Assembly: GCA_949358305.1 (NCBI GenBank)
Contig: OX442314.1
Location: 23,801,060-23,865,059, forward strand
From: Strigamia acuminata
Lineage: Eukaryota > Arthropoda > Chilopoda > Geophilomorpha > Linotaeniidae
Reading direction: 5' to 3'
DNA length: 64,000 nucleotides
The stretch's first letter is position 1. Every line of letters starts with the position of its first letter. The notes beneath the pieces were generated by a model that was not told the origin of the DNA, made no database searches, and worked only from the letters and a program-made list of their open reading frames with translations. A program made the translations under genes and the position numbers. Of the stretch, positions 32,840-44,377 are shown piece by piece.

Positions 32840-35800
32840 ATGCTTTTCGGAAGAAAACTAAAAGTTGTTAAAAAAATCATCAAACAGCATCAGCATTTGT
32901 ACGAAGAAAAACAAGCGGAGAGCTCGATATTCACGAATGTTTTCAATACAAACATTTCACTCCCGTCTCGAATTGGTTGGCTGATAATAATAATCACAGC
33001 ATTTTCTTTCTGTTTTTATCAGTGCTATGAAAGAATGGCTTATTTCAAGACTAAACCAATCAAAGTAAATGCTAACATTGAAGAAAAACCAATTGACGAC
33101 TTTCCTGCAATGCATTTAACTTCATTAGTTACAGACGACAGCACTGCTTATTATGAAGCCTACAGTCGGGGAAAGAAAGGTATTTTTATATCCGATGATA
33201 CGAGTTCATAGTCCAAAACAATTTTTTTCGTATTCAATAATTTGTCTGTCTTTCAGGTTGTAGTCAAGCCTTACGATTTTTGGTTGATGATCATACCCCA
33301 CTTCGGAAGGTAATGGAATTACGAAACTTTACCAAAATGATTAAGACGATTTCTTTAAAAAGGGTAAGTTCAGACTTCATTTACTGTTCTGAATGTCACT
33401 TTCTGAGCCAAAAGATGCTACCATTGTTTTGAAACTCTTGGTTATACGAAATCTTTTTCCCAGAACTTATCAGTTTTCTGCTTCCTATGCAATAATAATT
33501 ATGTTAGCAGACAATATTTGTAGTAGTGAGGTGACAGAGCGGACAACAGGGTCGCTGGAAGAGCCGATTGTACTAACAAGGAAAACACATGAATAAGATA
33601 CTCACAGATTGTTGCAATATTAAATGTGAAGGATTGTTATGTCATGCTGAATGAGATCCCAAAATAATTTCATTCCATAAACAGCCAACAATGTAAACAA
33701 TGCGCTGAAAGTTGGCACTATTTTGTCTGTGTATTTATTCAATTTGAACAATCAGGCCTAGTGTATGAATACTGTAAACAACATGACTGCCTGCACGAAG
33801 ACAATAATAGTTTGTAGTGCCAACTTTCAGCTCATTGTTTAGATTGTTGGCTGTTTATGGAATAAAATTATTTTGGGATCTCATTCAGCATGACATAACA
33901 ATCCTTCACATTTACTATTGCAACAATCTGTGAGTATCTTATTCAAGTGTTCTCCTTGTAAGTTGAATACAGGGGTCCCCCAACAGCTTCAGAAAACATT
34001 TTTATTGCGATTCGCAGAACTGCACCCGGGACAGTTCTAGATCTGCATGGTCATAGAGCAACCTATACTCTGGCCGAGTATACGAGTGCGCTATTTCCTA
34101 TTGGCTCAGCCTGATTACTCCTAACTGAGGACTGTGTACTTCCACCAAGAAAAGTAGTCTTGTTCTATTTTTAATTTATTTGATTATTTTAATGATTGAA
34201 ATGATGCAAGTTTATTTCTTTCTGTAATAAAATGTTTTTTAAAATAGTGTTTTATGCTGGTTTAATTTCTAAATACGTTAGTTCAGATTGTTGAGTTTAT
34301 TGGTTGCTTTGTCAGGAAAGCAAGCAGTATGTATTTTGATCGATTTTTGGGATCACTACACGAGTGAAAAGGCTGGGCCAATAGGAAATAGCGCACTCTT
34401 ATACTTGGCCAGAGTATAGATAATAATTAAGCCGAGTTGACGAAATTTGCCAACATTTTGAGGACCCTAGCATGAATAAAAAAAGTTACAACCAAAAAAA
34501 TCATTTGTCCCATCACTTAAAAACAGTGCTGCACATGTTATCGTGATAAAGTCTCTTTTCTATAATTTATTTCACAGGGCCGTACATCATATGACAAGAT
34601 GTTTGATACGAAAGAAATTTACACTGTTTACTCAACTATAACACGGATTGAAAATAGTACGTTTTTAAAAATTATTCACTAAACTTGCGGGACTAGCATT
34701 GGGATGACAGCGATAAGTATGTGACGGCATGGTCTTAACCAGGGCAGCTAGGGGCCAGTTGGCCTGGTGTGGGACGCACGGAAAATTAGAGGCAGTGACT
34801 CCAGAATGTTGGGTTGGTGGCCTTTAAACCGTTGTCAAAGTTCCCAGTCTACCCACATGCTGGCAATGCCACTTGGGCCATTGGGCAGTGTGTAACATTA
34901 ACGCAGGTCACCCTTAGGTGGCCAAGCGGTCACAAGGAAAAAGTGGACATTCCCCCTTCGGTTTTTTGCCAATAACGCCCCCAACAAGCAGAGATAAAAC
35001 TATTCCACAAACTGACTATTACCACCCAACCTAATCGCGTCACGAGTTTTTTTTACCTTTTGTTGGGTATGTGATTAATGTGTGTCGAGCCAATGCTTCC
35101 CCGCGACTTAAAACGTGTAGATTATTCTCACTAATTAACATAAATAAACTACATTCACTTGTAACATTACATCCGACAGTTAAAAAGGTATCAATTGGTC
35201 CCGAAGCCAGACTTGTTGTAAAGATGCAAATTACTGGGCGTTATAATCCACGCAAATCACTTCTGCCAGTAAGTGAAAAAAGAAAAGAAAATTAAACATT
35301 ACGAAAATTAAAAACCATGAAAATATCTCCCAGATATTCGTTACAGCAAGAGACTACATCTTTTCATTCATAGCAGTTGCAGCAGTTCGCGTGGGTCATT
35401 TGTATAATCAAAATGAAATGTCTTTTACAAGCAGAAAAGTGAGTGAATATTGTCAAAGTTTGAAAACCAAATTCTCACTTTTCATATATTTTTTTAGTAT
35501 TCATTTTTGAACAGGAAGTCGTCTCCCTGTGTAAGTATATCTGTTATGGAAGAGTGTCACCAAAAATGTTATTTAAACGAGATAAAACGACAAAACTTTG
35601 CATGCCAGTGAGTTCTCTAACATGTTCTTTTATTGTTTAGATTATAACTATTTGCGTTATAGATTCCCATTTCTACCTAAAGAAACTGACGAGGAATGTA
35701 TTTCTAATAAATTGACTTGTAACTACACACGAACACTTGGGGAAATTCGATTTAAAGTCAATCCTCCATACACCTGCAACTGTATGAGAGAATGTGAAAA

Positions 35801-38003
35801 GACAGTCATTACCTCTCACTACAGTTTTGATGAACAGAAGTCACAGACGGCGATCTTTTACTCCTACAGTAACTGGATACTGGAACTGAAAGAATATTAC
35901 AGCTACGACTTTATCGCTCTCCTGTGTGATGTTGGAGGCTATTTGAGCCTCTACACCGGAATATCCTGCATAGCGATTGTTAAATTATTGTTTCACGACA
36001 CCCTTGAAACGGTCCAAAAGCTATTGTTCCCGGTCAAAAGAAGTCGATTCGATAAAAAGATTATTTCTAAAATCGAAAGTATAATGTTGAAGAGAAAACG
36101 TCGTGCAGGAAGAAAGAATCAACCAGATGTCAAACAGTTGGGAAAAATCAAAATAATTTTCATTTTATTGTCATTCATTTTGAGCTGCTATTTAATATTC
36201 ATCCGAGTCGTAGAATATTTTGGATTTCCTGTGTATGTGACTATCGTACTTGTTCAAGATCGGTATGTTCAACCACCTACCATCGTATTTTGCTCTGAAA
36301 GTTCCAACATGTACAAAGAAAAAGAAATGTTCATGAATGGTCCTCGAAGTAACGCCTCAAATACTTCTGCTAACGGTAAATGCGTTGAAGATGTAGACAT
36401 ATTAGATTTGCTCGATCAATTCGAAAATGATGCTGAGGAATTATGGGAAGCAACAGGTGATAAGGAAAACTACGAAGCGGTAGTGGTAAGAAATGTCGAA
36501 TATCATACGGACAGTTGCATTCAAAAAAGTGTAAATGTAAACAATTTCAGGAGATGGGAAAAAAGTTTCGCAAAGATTCGGCATTGTTTGTTTCAAATTT
36601 TGGAAACCTGTCCTATCTAGATACCGTATTTGGAAAATGTATCAAAGTGGAATCGGGTCAGTTTGAATACTTAAACTTATATTCTCATTCGGATTTAGGT
36701 TACGTTACAATCGAAGCAATACTCACATAATCAGATTTTTGTTGGGCCCTCAATAATTGAGTGATTACGATTATTGCAATAATCAACTAATCACAATAAT
36801 CGCTCATTTAATGTAACCCCTTATTGTGCCGGTTTGGAGTATAGTCACAGCCAATGTAGTGTACAGTAGCGTGATCAATTGTGAGCAAAATTGTACATTG
36901 CAGATTCCCCTATCTGTGGGACATTCCAACATAAGTTATTGGTCATGCGTATACATCCCCCATTTACGGTTTTACCAATCGTTCTATTTATAAAAATTCA
37001 TAAAAAAAATGAAAAATGCAAAACAATTTCCGAGCAAATTCCTTAATTTTTTTTTTGAATTTTTACAGGGAGTGTGGAATACAATCCTGTAAGTGCTATG
37101 TTCCACGTGGGCTTCTTTGGTGAAGGAATACGTTGCAACACACATACTAAAGTAAATCATAATTTGTTGAAAGGCAATCATTTCAAAAGTTTAATTCCAA
37201 CGTTTTTTATTCAGCTGTTTTTAATGAAATCAGAAGAAAGAATTGATTTTTTAACATACAACATTCATCCTCATGACGTTCAAATGAACATAAAATTCTC
37301 AAGACAAACAGTAAAAAAAATTGTTTTCAGAATGGAAATAACGTTACAAATATAAAACTGACTGCCACGCAGCCCCATGCACAATCCCACAATTTCCTAT
37401 GTAAAAAATGTTTATACTTTCTCTAACTTTTCAAAATTTTAGTTAGATAAATTAGACACGCCTACAAATCCATGTACGTCATTAGAAGAATTCAAAAAGT
37501 GCGAAGAAATCTGCGTGAATACTAAAATGGAAATGGAAAATATATCTTGCAAGTACGGTTTAAAAAATACTTTGATTTGATTGGAAATAATTTAAATGTA
37601 TTACAAATTTACTAGATTGCCATTTCTAAACTCAACCAACTTACCGATGTGCAAAACAGCAGCCGATGCTAAATCAACAAAAAGATCGTACATTAAGGTG
37701 CACTCAAACACTGATGCCCATCGCGATTGCGATTGCCACCCCCCGTGTTATTATACCATTTACACAAATGTAGTTGATTATTCCGTTGCCATCACTGAGA
37801 AACAAATGTTAGTCGTAACTTCATATGAATTCGACAGTAACATTCGCGAGATTTTCAAAGAAGAATTAGCTGTGCCTTTTATCAAATTACTGTGTGACAT
37901 TGGATCAATTTTGGGCTTTTTTCTCGCGCTATCTATTCTTTCGTTCTTCGAATTACCTGGAAAGTTTCTGCACAATTTTAAAATTAAGATGCGGTTAAAT
38001 TAA
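32840..38003 (+). CDS. Tandem two-unit DEG/ENaC channel, gene C (complete, reference copy)
   Basis: Twelve exons: 32840-33179, 33257-33363, 34578-34656, 35180-35268, 35334-35438, 35519-35607, 35663-36485, 36551-36656, 37069-37151, 37215-37310, 37443-37552, 37616-38003; total 2415 bases, 804 codons plus stop. Approximate residues: membrane segment 1, 46-63; cysteine-rich end of unit 1, 270-320; membrane segment 2, 352-380 with filter GIS at 369-371; linker with KRKRR at 413-417; membrane segment 3, 433-452; membrane segment 4 from about 764, with ALS at 780-782 where genes A and B have GLS. No HG gating motif is visible ahead of membrane segment 1. Both termini and the linker should be cytosolic. 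The start ATG sits in a 5' flank shared with gene D (32585-32840 versus 44100-44378), which probably carries a shared promoter. Introns 2 contains two MITEs. Confidence 0.9.
33577..33958. mobile_element. Foldback MITE with TAA duplication, intron 2 of gene C
   Basis: Inverted arms of about 145 bases (CAAGGAAAACACATGAATAAGATACTCACAG... and its complement) leave a short centre. The flanks TAA at 33574-33576 and 33959-33961 fit the 3-bp TWA duplication of PIF/Harbinger elements. No transposase. Confidence 0.75.
34066..34416. mobile_element. MITE with TA duplication, intron 2 of gene C
   Basis: Ends TACTCTGGCC and GGCCAGAGTA with flanking TA; the arms match for about 50 bases (GCGCTATTTCCTATTGGC). 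The TA target suggests the Tc1/mariner superfamily. The genomic stretch around 34735-34960 next to it is unusually GC-rich but unexplained. Confidence 0.7.
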
Positions 38004-38042
38004 GTATTTTCTATTTCATCCTAAATGTCCACTCAATAAGAC

Positions 38043-38176
38043 TGTGAGAATGATTTAGACATACGGTTAAGTTGAATGTCTGAACTAGACTGATTTATTA
38101 TCTCAAAGCATAGAACAAATCCAAATTACATAGAACAAGTCATCGAAAAGACCCCCAGGGGGCGCTATCGCTTACA
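38043..38176 (-). repeat. 3' LTR of the 5.1 kb gypsy element
   Basis: 134 bp, TGTGAGAATG...GCTTACA, matching 43049-43182. Confidence 0.92.
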
Positions 38177-38226
38177 CGACCCCCCTTTTGGGTTGTCGTC
38201 CTCGACAACAATACAAAATTACAAAA

Positions 38227-41200
38227 TTATGGTACACTTCGATTTCTCAAAACGTATCGAGCCTCCGATGGCTCCTCGCTGCTCTTTGCCGCTCCCTCAT
38301 CTCCCGTGACGATCTCCTCTTGGTGCTCGGCGAAAAATCTCTTTAGTTGGGATGCATGTGTTTTCCACGATCTTGATTCCGCGACGTCCGTTATGAGGAA
38401 CACCTCCTCGCCCAACTTCCTCACCACCTCAAACGGACCGGAGAAGAGCGTGTCAAACTTTTTGTTGCGCGGTCCCTTCGAATACAACACCTTGTCTCCC
38501 TTCTTGAGATCGGAAGGCTTTCGACCGCTGTCGAATCTCTGTTTCTGCTCGGTCTGCGAACTCGCCAGATTTTCCTCGGCCTCTCTGCGTTTATGCCACA
38601 TTTCTTCCAAGTCGAATCCGTCTTCCAAAGCCTCCAACCAAGCCGACTCCAAATTTTCTGAAGGCCAGAAGCTGTGTACCAACTCGAAAGGCGTGAATCC
38701 AAGCGAGGACTGGATGTTGGTGTTGATGGCCCAAACTGCTGCGTCCAGATCCTCCGACCACTTCTTCCCCGAATTCCCCAGTTTTCTCAATTTCTGCAAA
38801 ACGTTCTGAATCTCGCGTTCCGCCAAACCGTTCGACGCGTGGTGATATGGTGGCGATTCTTCCAACAAAATTCCATTTGCCTGCGCGAAAGAACTGAACT
38901 CACGAGACATGAAAGCCGTTCCCTCATCCGAAATAATTTTCTTTGGAATTCCGAATCGACCAATTACGCCCTCCTCCAACGCGCGAATGGTGTTTTTTGT
39001 TGAAACGTCTCTCACTGGGACCGCTACCACGAATCGAGAATAGCAGTCAACCGCCACTAAAATGTGTGTAAAGCCGAAACTGCTAGTGTACGGACCTCCG
39101 TGATCCACCGCGATCGTGTGAAACGGCCTCGGTGGAATAGCTCTCGACTTCAACAAACCGTCCGCTTTTCTGGTTCTATGATTGTGAAGCTGACACTGTG
39201 TGCAGTTCCTGACGAAATCACGCACGTCCTTGCTCATCCCTTCCCACCAGTTTCTGCGCTGAATTCTACTACGCGTCTGAAAAGCGTCGCAGTGCCCGCC
39301 CTTAACGTGTGCCTCCCTCATTATCTGTACTCTCATCCTCTCAGGAATAACTACTCTCCAGATCTCCTTACCCTTAAATGTCTTCTTTTTGCACAAAACC
39401 CCGCTCTTCAATTCAAACTTATCCCCCAATTTCTGAATTAATTCAGCACACCGTTCATCTGAATCCTGATGCTCCTTCAACCTCTCTCCCCCAACCCTCA
39501 ATGCCGCTGCAATCAACACGTTCGATTTATCAATACTAACTGCTCTAGATAACGCATCCGCAACCACGTTCAGACTCCCTGCCTTATGCTTGATAGTAAA
39601 GTCAAATTCTTGCAAATCTAATATCCAACGAGCAAATTTCCTATTCAATTCCTTCTTTGCGAGTAAATGAGAGACCGACCAGTTGTCGGTGAAAACCACG
39701 AACTTAATGCCCGAAAGATAGAAGCGAAACTTTTCAGTGACGCTCCAGTGAACAGCTAAACATTCCAATTCGTTCGAATGCGCACTCGAATACGATTCTG
39801 GAACGCCCTTGCTCGCGAACGCTATAGTGACCAATTTTCCTCCCTGTCGCTGCTGCAAAATTACCCCAAGACCTTCGTACGACGCGTCCACGTGCAGAAT
39901 GGTCTCGGCATCCCTACGGAAACTCCCCAACCAATTGCACGACTTTAATTCCGATTTTATCAGATCGACGGCGCGCTGATGCTCGTCCAACCACTCAAAC
40001 CTAGTCCCTTTTCTTGTTAATAAAGTCAAACACCTTACTTTCGACGCGAAACCCTTAATGAATTGTCTATGATAACCTGCGAATCCCAAGAAACCCCTAA
40101 CGTCCTTAACGTTCTTAAAAAACTTGAATTTATCGATGTCCGACAATCGTTCCGGGTCCGGTCTCCTCCCCTCTTTCGAAATGATGTAACCCAAGAAACT
40201 AATCTCTGCTCTTAATAGCTTACACTTTGTCAAATTTAATTTAAACCCCTTTTGAATTACTAAACCCAAAAATTCGTCCCAAGACATTATCAACTCACCC
40301 GCTGACCTCCCCGACTGCCCCACGTCGTCCAAATATGGTTTGGTCCGCTTAACCTCGCTGCACATCCTGTCCATCGCCCTCTGCATCACGAACGGAGCCA
40401 ATTTGTAGCCGACCGGCATACGCAGCAACTCCATAAGACCTTCGGGCGTGAAAAACGCGATCTTGTGACAGTCCGCTTGTCTTAGCAAAATATTGTAGTA
40501 CGCCATCGCAATGTCACCCGAATTAAACAAACGCGGCTCGTCTTCCAACAGAAACTCCAAAACCTCATCGATCGTCGGCATCCGATATACTGTCATATCC
40601 ACCGCCTCGTTCAGACGCCTCAAATCGATTACAGGGCGCCATGGTGTGGTGGGGTGATGTGGCTGGTCCACGGTGAAGAAAGGAAAATTGTAATTCGAGT
40701 TCGATTCTCTACAAATTCCCAACCTCCTCCACTTTGCCACGGTCTCTCGTAACCGAACTTCTTCTTGAACCGAAAATCGCCTCGGCTTGCACCGAATCGG
40801 ACGGTCGTGGGTCAGAGGAACCTCGCACTCTTCGTCCGTGTACAGTCCCAGCGAACCGTCGATGTTGAATGCCTCCTTCCGCTTGTGAAACACCGCTCTC
40901 AACTGTAACTTCTCCTCCTGAGAAACCGAACTATCCACCGACTCGACGATTTCGTCGACCTCTTTCGCGAACTTCTCGTCCTCGGAAACTGCCACGAGAC
41001 ACTCCCCTCCACGATCGATTGCTTCGTTAAAAATTGCGCAATTTCCCAATCTGACCGACTCCGTCGCCCTGGAGATATTCACGTCGCCATTTGGCTCCAA
41101 CACGAGACGCAAACCCTCCTGTCTCCGCCAGTCGGTACCGACGATGACCGGAAACGGCAAATCGGACGAGACAGCCACGTTCTTCATGCTGGATTCGAAG

Positions 41201-42747
41201 TCTCCGATTTTAAACGTGATGTCCAAAAACCCGTCGATCTTCAGTGATCCATTAACAGCCCGAAAACTGGCCCCCGATTTATTTGCCCGCAATTCCGTAT
41301 CGTTCTTCAAAAATCTGCCATCGATAATTGTTAAATTTGCGCCCGGATCGATCAGCGCCTCAACGTCCGTGTCAAACTCCTCCACGCTACACGTAACGAC
41401 CGTTAAATTCATTTCCGGTTTCCTTGTCTTGACAACACAAGCTGCGACCTTCTCCGGCGTCTTCTCCGTCGTCGCTCCCGCGCTTGCCAGTAAACAGTCG
41501 AACGACACGTGTCCGATCTTGCCACACTTAAAACACGTGAGAGTTGACTTATCCATCCCGTATTTATATTGTACGTGACGCTGAGAGTTCTTGTTCGTCG
41601 ACGCCGCTGACAACGCTTCCTTCGTCGATTCCTTCCCTACGTCCCTTGCTGCTCGTTTAACTTCAACGTTGTTAATATTCTTGTCCTTTGGCTTAATCTT
41701 CCTCGCCCCGTCCAAACCCCTCGCGCGATGTATCAGCTCCTCAACCGAACCGATATTGCCAGATGCCAAAGGAAATGACACCAACTCCTCGCCGATTCCG
41801 CCCAAAATCATCGACACTCGATCCGATTCGCTTATCCGATTCGCGCAACGCTCCAGTATTGTATTTTTCGAGTAAATGTAATGGACGATCGACTCTGACG
41901 CCTCTAGTTTTCTTTTAGATTGCAATTCGAAGAATTCGTGAAAGTTCATGCGGCTTTTAAATCTCTCCTCCAACGACCACATCCAACCTTCCAGACTAAT
42001 AATTTTCTTTCCTTCGGTCTTCTGCCAGTCGCTGGCGTGACCTTCCAACCTAGTTGCTGCGTTCAACAACGTTAATTCGTCCGTCCAAGACGAAAGCTTC
42101 GCCACGCGTTTCACCTCCTTCAGCCACGCTTGAACACTTTCCATATCGTCACCCGAAAATGACGAAATAGCCTTCACGGTGTCGACTGTCGAATGCATCT
42201 GCACCACCGTGGTCGCGGGAACCGTCTGCGGACACTGAGACGAAATGAGGCGGTTCATCACCAAAGTATTTTGTGCCAACAACTCCGAATTACGCGTCTC
42301 CGTTTCCGCATTACGCGCCGCCGTCTCCGACTTGTCCCGCATCAACATCTTCATCATCTCGGCCATTTGAAAAACCATCAATTCGGCGGACGATGCCCCA
42401 CTTCCGCCGGCCGGACGTGCCGCCTCCTCCGCTTCCAGTTTCTCCGCCTCCAACCTTTCTTTCGCCAATTCCTCCGCTGACGTTTTCTCTACGATCTCCG
42501 CATCGTCTTCCACCAACTTCTCCGCCGCGATTCTCTCCGCCTCCGCCGCCTCAAACGCAACGATTTCCTTGTTATTTTGCAAAAGTACCGTCATCAAGTC
42601 TTGCTTCAAATTGCTCGTCGATTCCAATCCGCGCCTGTCGATTTCTCCTTTCAAAATCGTCACCGTGAATACGTTCAGGACGTCCTCGACGACGGACAAA
42701 AGCGACGAACGACATCCTTGCAAAATCACCGCCAAATTTTCCGCCAT
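38227..42747 (-). CDS. gag-pol: Gag-Pol polyprotein of the 5.1 kb gypsy element
   Basis: I take the ATG at 42747 (MAENLAVILQG) because the frame upstream of it has only a TTG; this gives about 1506 residues. Order: Gag with a charged Ala/Glu-rich helical region, CCHC knuckle CFKCGKIGHVSFDC near residue 405, protease with an unusual DPGA in place of D-S/T-G-A, RT with PYLDD, RNase H with HVDASYEGLGVIL and TDNWSVSHLL, integrase zinc region with CTQC, and core with ISDEGTAF and NGLAEREIQ. Gag and Pol are in one frame, unlike the frameshifting giant elements. No env is present. Confidence 0.92.
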   Translation of the reverse strand: MAENLAVILQGCRSSLLSVVEDVLNVFTVTILKGEIDRRGLESTSNLKQDLMTVLLQNNKEIVAFEAAEAERIAAEKLVEDDAEIVEKTSAEELAKERLEAEKLEAEEAARPAGGSGASSAELMVFQMAEMMKMLMRDKSETAARNAETETRNSELLAQNTLVMNRLISSQCPQTVPATTVVQMHSTVDTVKAISSFSGDDMESVQAWLKEVKRVAKLSSWTDELTLLNAATRLEGHASDWQKTEGKKIISLEGWMWSLEERFKSRMNFHEFFELQSKRKLEASESIVHYIYSKNTILERCANRISESDRVSMILGGIGEELVSFPLASGNIGSVEELIHRARGLDGARKIKPKDKNINNVEVKRAARDVGKESTKEALSAASTNKNSQRHVQYKYGMDKSTLTCFKCGKIGHVSFDCLLASAGATTEKTPEKVAACVVKTRKPEMNLTVVTCSVEEFDTDVEALIDPGANLTIIDGRFLKNDTELRANKSGASFRAVNGSLKIDGFLDITFKIGDFESSMKNVAVSSDLPFPVIVGTDWRRQEGLRLVLEPNGDVNISRATESVRLGNCAIFNEAIDRGGECLVAVSEDEKFAKEVDEIVESVDSSVSQEEKLQLRAVFHKRKEAFNIDGSLGLYTDEECEVPLTHDRPIRCKPRRFSVQEEVRLRETVAKWRRLGICRESNSNYNFPFFTVDQPHHPTTPWRPVIDLRRLNEAVDMTVYRMPTIDEVLEFLLEDEPRLFNSGDIAMAYYNILLRQADCHKIAFFTPEGLMELLRMPVGYKLAPFVMQRAMDRMCSEVKRTKPYLDDVGQSGRSAGELIMSWDEFLGLVIQKGFKLNLTKCKLLRAEISFLGYIISKEGRRPDPERLSDIDKFKFFKNVKDVRGFLGFAGYHRQFIKGFASKVRCLTLLTRKGTRFEWLDEHQRAVDLIKSELKSCNWLGSFRRDAETILHVDASYEGLGVILQQRQGGKLVTIAFASKGVPESYSSAHSNELECLAVHWSVTEKFRFYLSGIKFVVFTDNWSVSHLLAKKELNRKFARWILDLQEFDFTIKHKAGSLNVVADALSRAVSIDKSNVLIAAALRVGGERLKEHQDSDERCAELIQKLGDKFELKSGVLCKKKTFKGKEIWRVVIPERMRVQIMREAHVKGGHCDAFQTRSRIQRRNWWEGMSKDVRDFVRNCTQCQLHNHRTRKADGLLKSRAIPPRPFHTIAVDHGGPYTSSFGFTHILVAVDCYSRFVVAVPVRDVSTKNTIRALEEGVIGRFGIPKKIISDEGTAFMSREFSSFAQANGILLEESPPYHHASNGLAEREIQNVLQKLRKLGNSGKKWSEDLDAAVWAINTNIQSSLGFTPFELVHSFWPSENLESAWLEALEDGFDLEEMWHKRREAEENLASSQTEQKQRFDSGRKPSDLKKGDKVLYSKGPRNKKFDTLFSGPFEVVRKLGEEVFLITDVAESRSWKTHASQLKRFFAEHQEEIVTGDEGAAKSSEEPSEARYVLRNRSVP

Positions 42748-43048
42748 TACGTCCGCCACGTGTTTCGCAAAATTTTCAACAACAATCACCGATCTCGTCA
42801 ACCACCGACAATGATCACCAACAACTTTTCAACTGCTTATATACGTCTCCGTCTCCAAATCGAACGTTATCTGGACGTTTTCCACGTGTAACGCGCGTCG
42901 TCTCCTTCGTCTCCGTCCCCAAATTTCTCCGCAACTCGATTTTCGAAAATGTTAAGCCCACGCGCTCTTCATCCAAATCGCCGTCATCAATTTCCAACTG
43001 TTTCAACTATTTCACCTTCCCCAAAGTCTTTTTATGTCGACTGCGCCA

Positions 43049-43182
43049 TGTGAGAATGATTTAGACATACGGTTAAGTTGAATGTCTGAACTAGACTGAT
43101 TTATTATCTCAAAGCATAGAACAAATCCAAATTACATAGAACAAGTCATCGAAAAGACCCCCAGGGGGCGCTATCGCTTACA
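43049..43182 (-). repeat. 5' LTR of the 5.1 kb gypsy element
   Basis: 134 bp, followed on the minus strand by the primer-binding site. Confidence 0.92.
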
Positions 43183-44377
43183 AAGACACGTCCATTCACT
43201 TCGGAATACTCACACATTCTCGTCCGTTTATTCTAGTTGTCATAGTTACATCAATAATTTGCATAATAATCATTTCGATAACATCCTGACATTGTCACAA
43301 TTCATTAATTATCACTTCAATGCACTGCAAAACTTGCACTTACAATTATTAAAGAAAGTTAACATTGTTATACAAATATTTCGATTATCTGTATTGTTTG
43401 GCACTGTGTGAAATTAAACAAGATACTATCTATATTATTAACAATTAATAATCTGCAATGTATTTTGTCTGTTATAATAAAGGATTCATCATTTTTCGTG
43501 AAATATGCGGATTAATTACTGAAACAACCTTCCAGTTTATTAAAATCATCATTATTTTTCTGCAAGGTCTATTTTTGCGCACATAATTATTTGAAAAATT
43601 AAAAGTATACCGTTGAAAAGAAGTTTTACCCTGCATGAAAACAGAATCAGCCAGAAGTCAAGCAGTTGGAGAAAATCTAACAAGTAAGTAATCTTCATTT
43701 GATTTTATGCTTTAAAATTTTAAAAATCTTTTATCTACAGTAATCCTAGTGATAAGATCTATAAAATATTTTTAAAGTATCACTTGTTTTTAAAAATAAT
43801 TTCTTATGTAATGAGTAATAAGAAACAGAAAAGAGGAATGGCGAATTGACACCTTACTTTAACTTAACTTAACTTATTCTGCTCTTGTCTGAAAAGACAA
43901 GCCAAAAAAATATTTTTTGTATTTTAAATTCTTTTTCTGATAACTAGTGATTTATTAATAAAATATTTTTAAAGTTTGTGTTTTTAAAAATAATTTAATT
44001 AAATAATATTTCCTCACTAAAAAAATTGATTTCTATTATATAAATTATCATAAACAGAAAAAAGGAATTTAAAATTGACACCAAAGTTCTAAAATAGTAA
44101 TCACAGACACTCACAAATGAAGTTTATTGAAAAAATGAGTGTTAACGAAATGAATAAATTTCATTAAAAAATAAATCCAATTTCTTTCGACTGCATTTAG
44201 GCGTACATATTTTACCGATCATGATATGTAGCTATAGTTTTGAGAAAAATAAAACAGAAACCGGCAAACGTTGAAGAGTGAGCATCAAACTGAGAAAACT
44301 CTCATAATTAACAGACAAATATTGAAACTCAAATCCGTTAAGATTTTTATTTTTAGTCCACTCTGCCTGTATTAATC
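43183..44377. other. 3' flank of gene C and 5' flank of gene D
   Basis: Up to about 43560 the sequence resembles the 3' flank of gene D (50536-50790), so whole gene units with flanks were duplicated. From about 43740 onward it resembles the 3' flank of gene B and 5' flank of gene C. No independent gene is seen. Confidence 0.6.
43605..43685 (+). pseudogene. Scrap of DEG/ENaC exon 7 linker
   Basis: AGTATACCGTTGAAAAGAAG and AATCAGCCAGAAGTCAAGCA match the exon 7 linker of genes C and D (around 36080-36145), but with an indel that breaks the frame. Nothing upstream or downstream remains. It marks an earlier deleted gene copy in the array. Confidence 0.65.

Larger units (their letters stand above)
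38043..43182 (-). mobile_element. Intact Ty3/gypsy retrotransposon, 5.1 kb
   Basis: LTRs of 134 bp (38043-38176 and 43049-43182, apparently identical), target duplication AAGAC at 38038-38042 and 43183-43187. On the minus strand the primer-binding site begins TGGCGCAGTCGAC right after the 5' LTR, and a purine tract AAAAGGGGGG precedes the 3' LTR. One uninterrupted gag-pol frame fills it. It lies 39 bases after the stop of gene C, in the 3' UTR. Everything needed for mobility looks present, so it is a recent insertion. Confidence 0.94.

Noticed and set aside
34735-34960. GC-rich block in intron 3 of gene C starting CAGGGCAGCTAGGGGCC, like a hAT end
   Set aside because: I could not find the matching right end or an 8-bp duplication.
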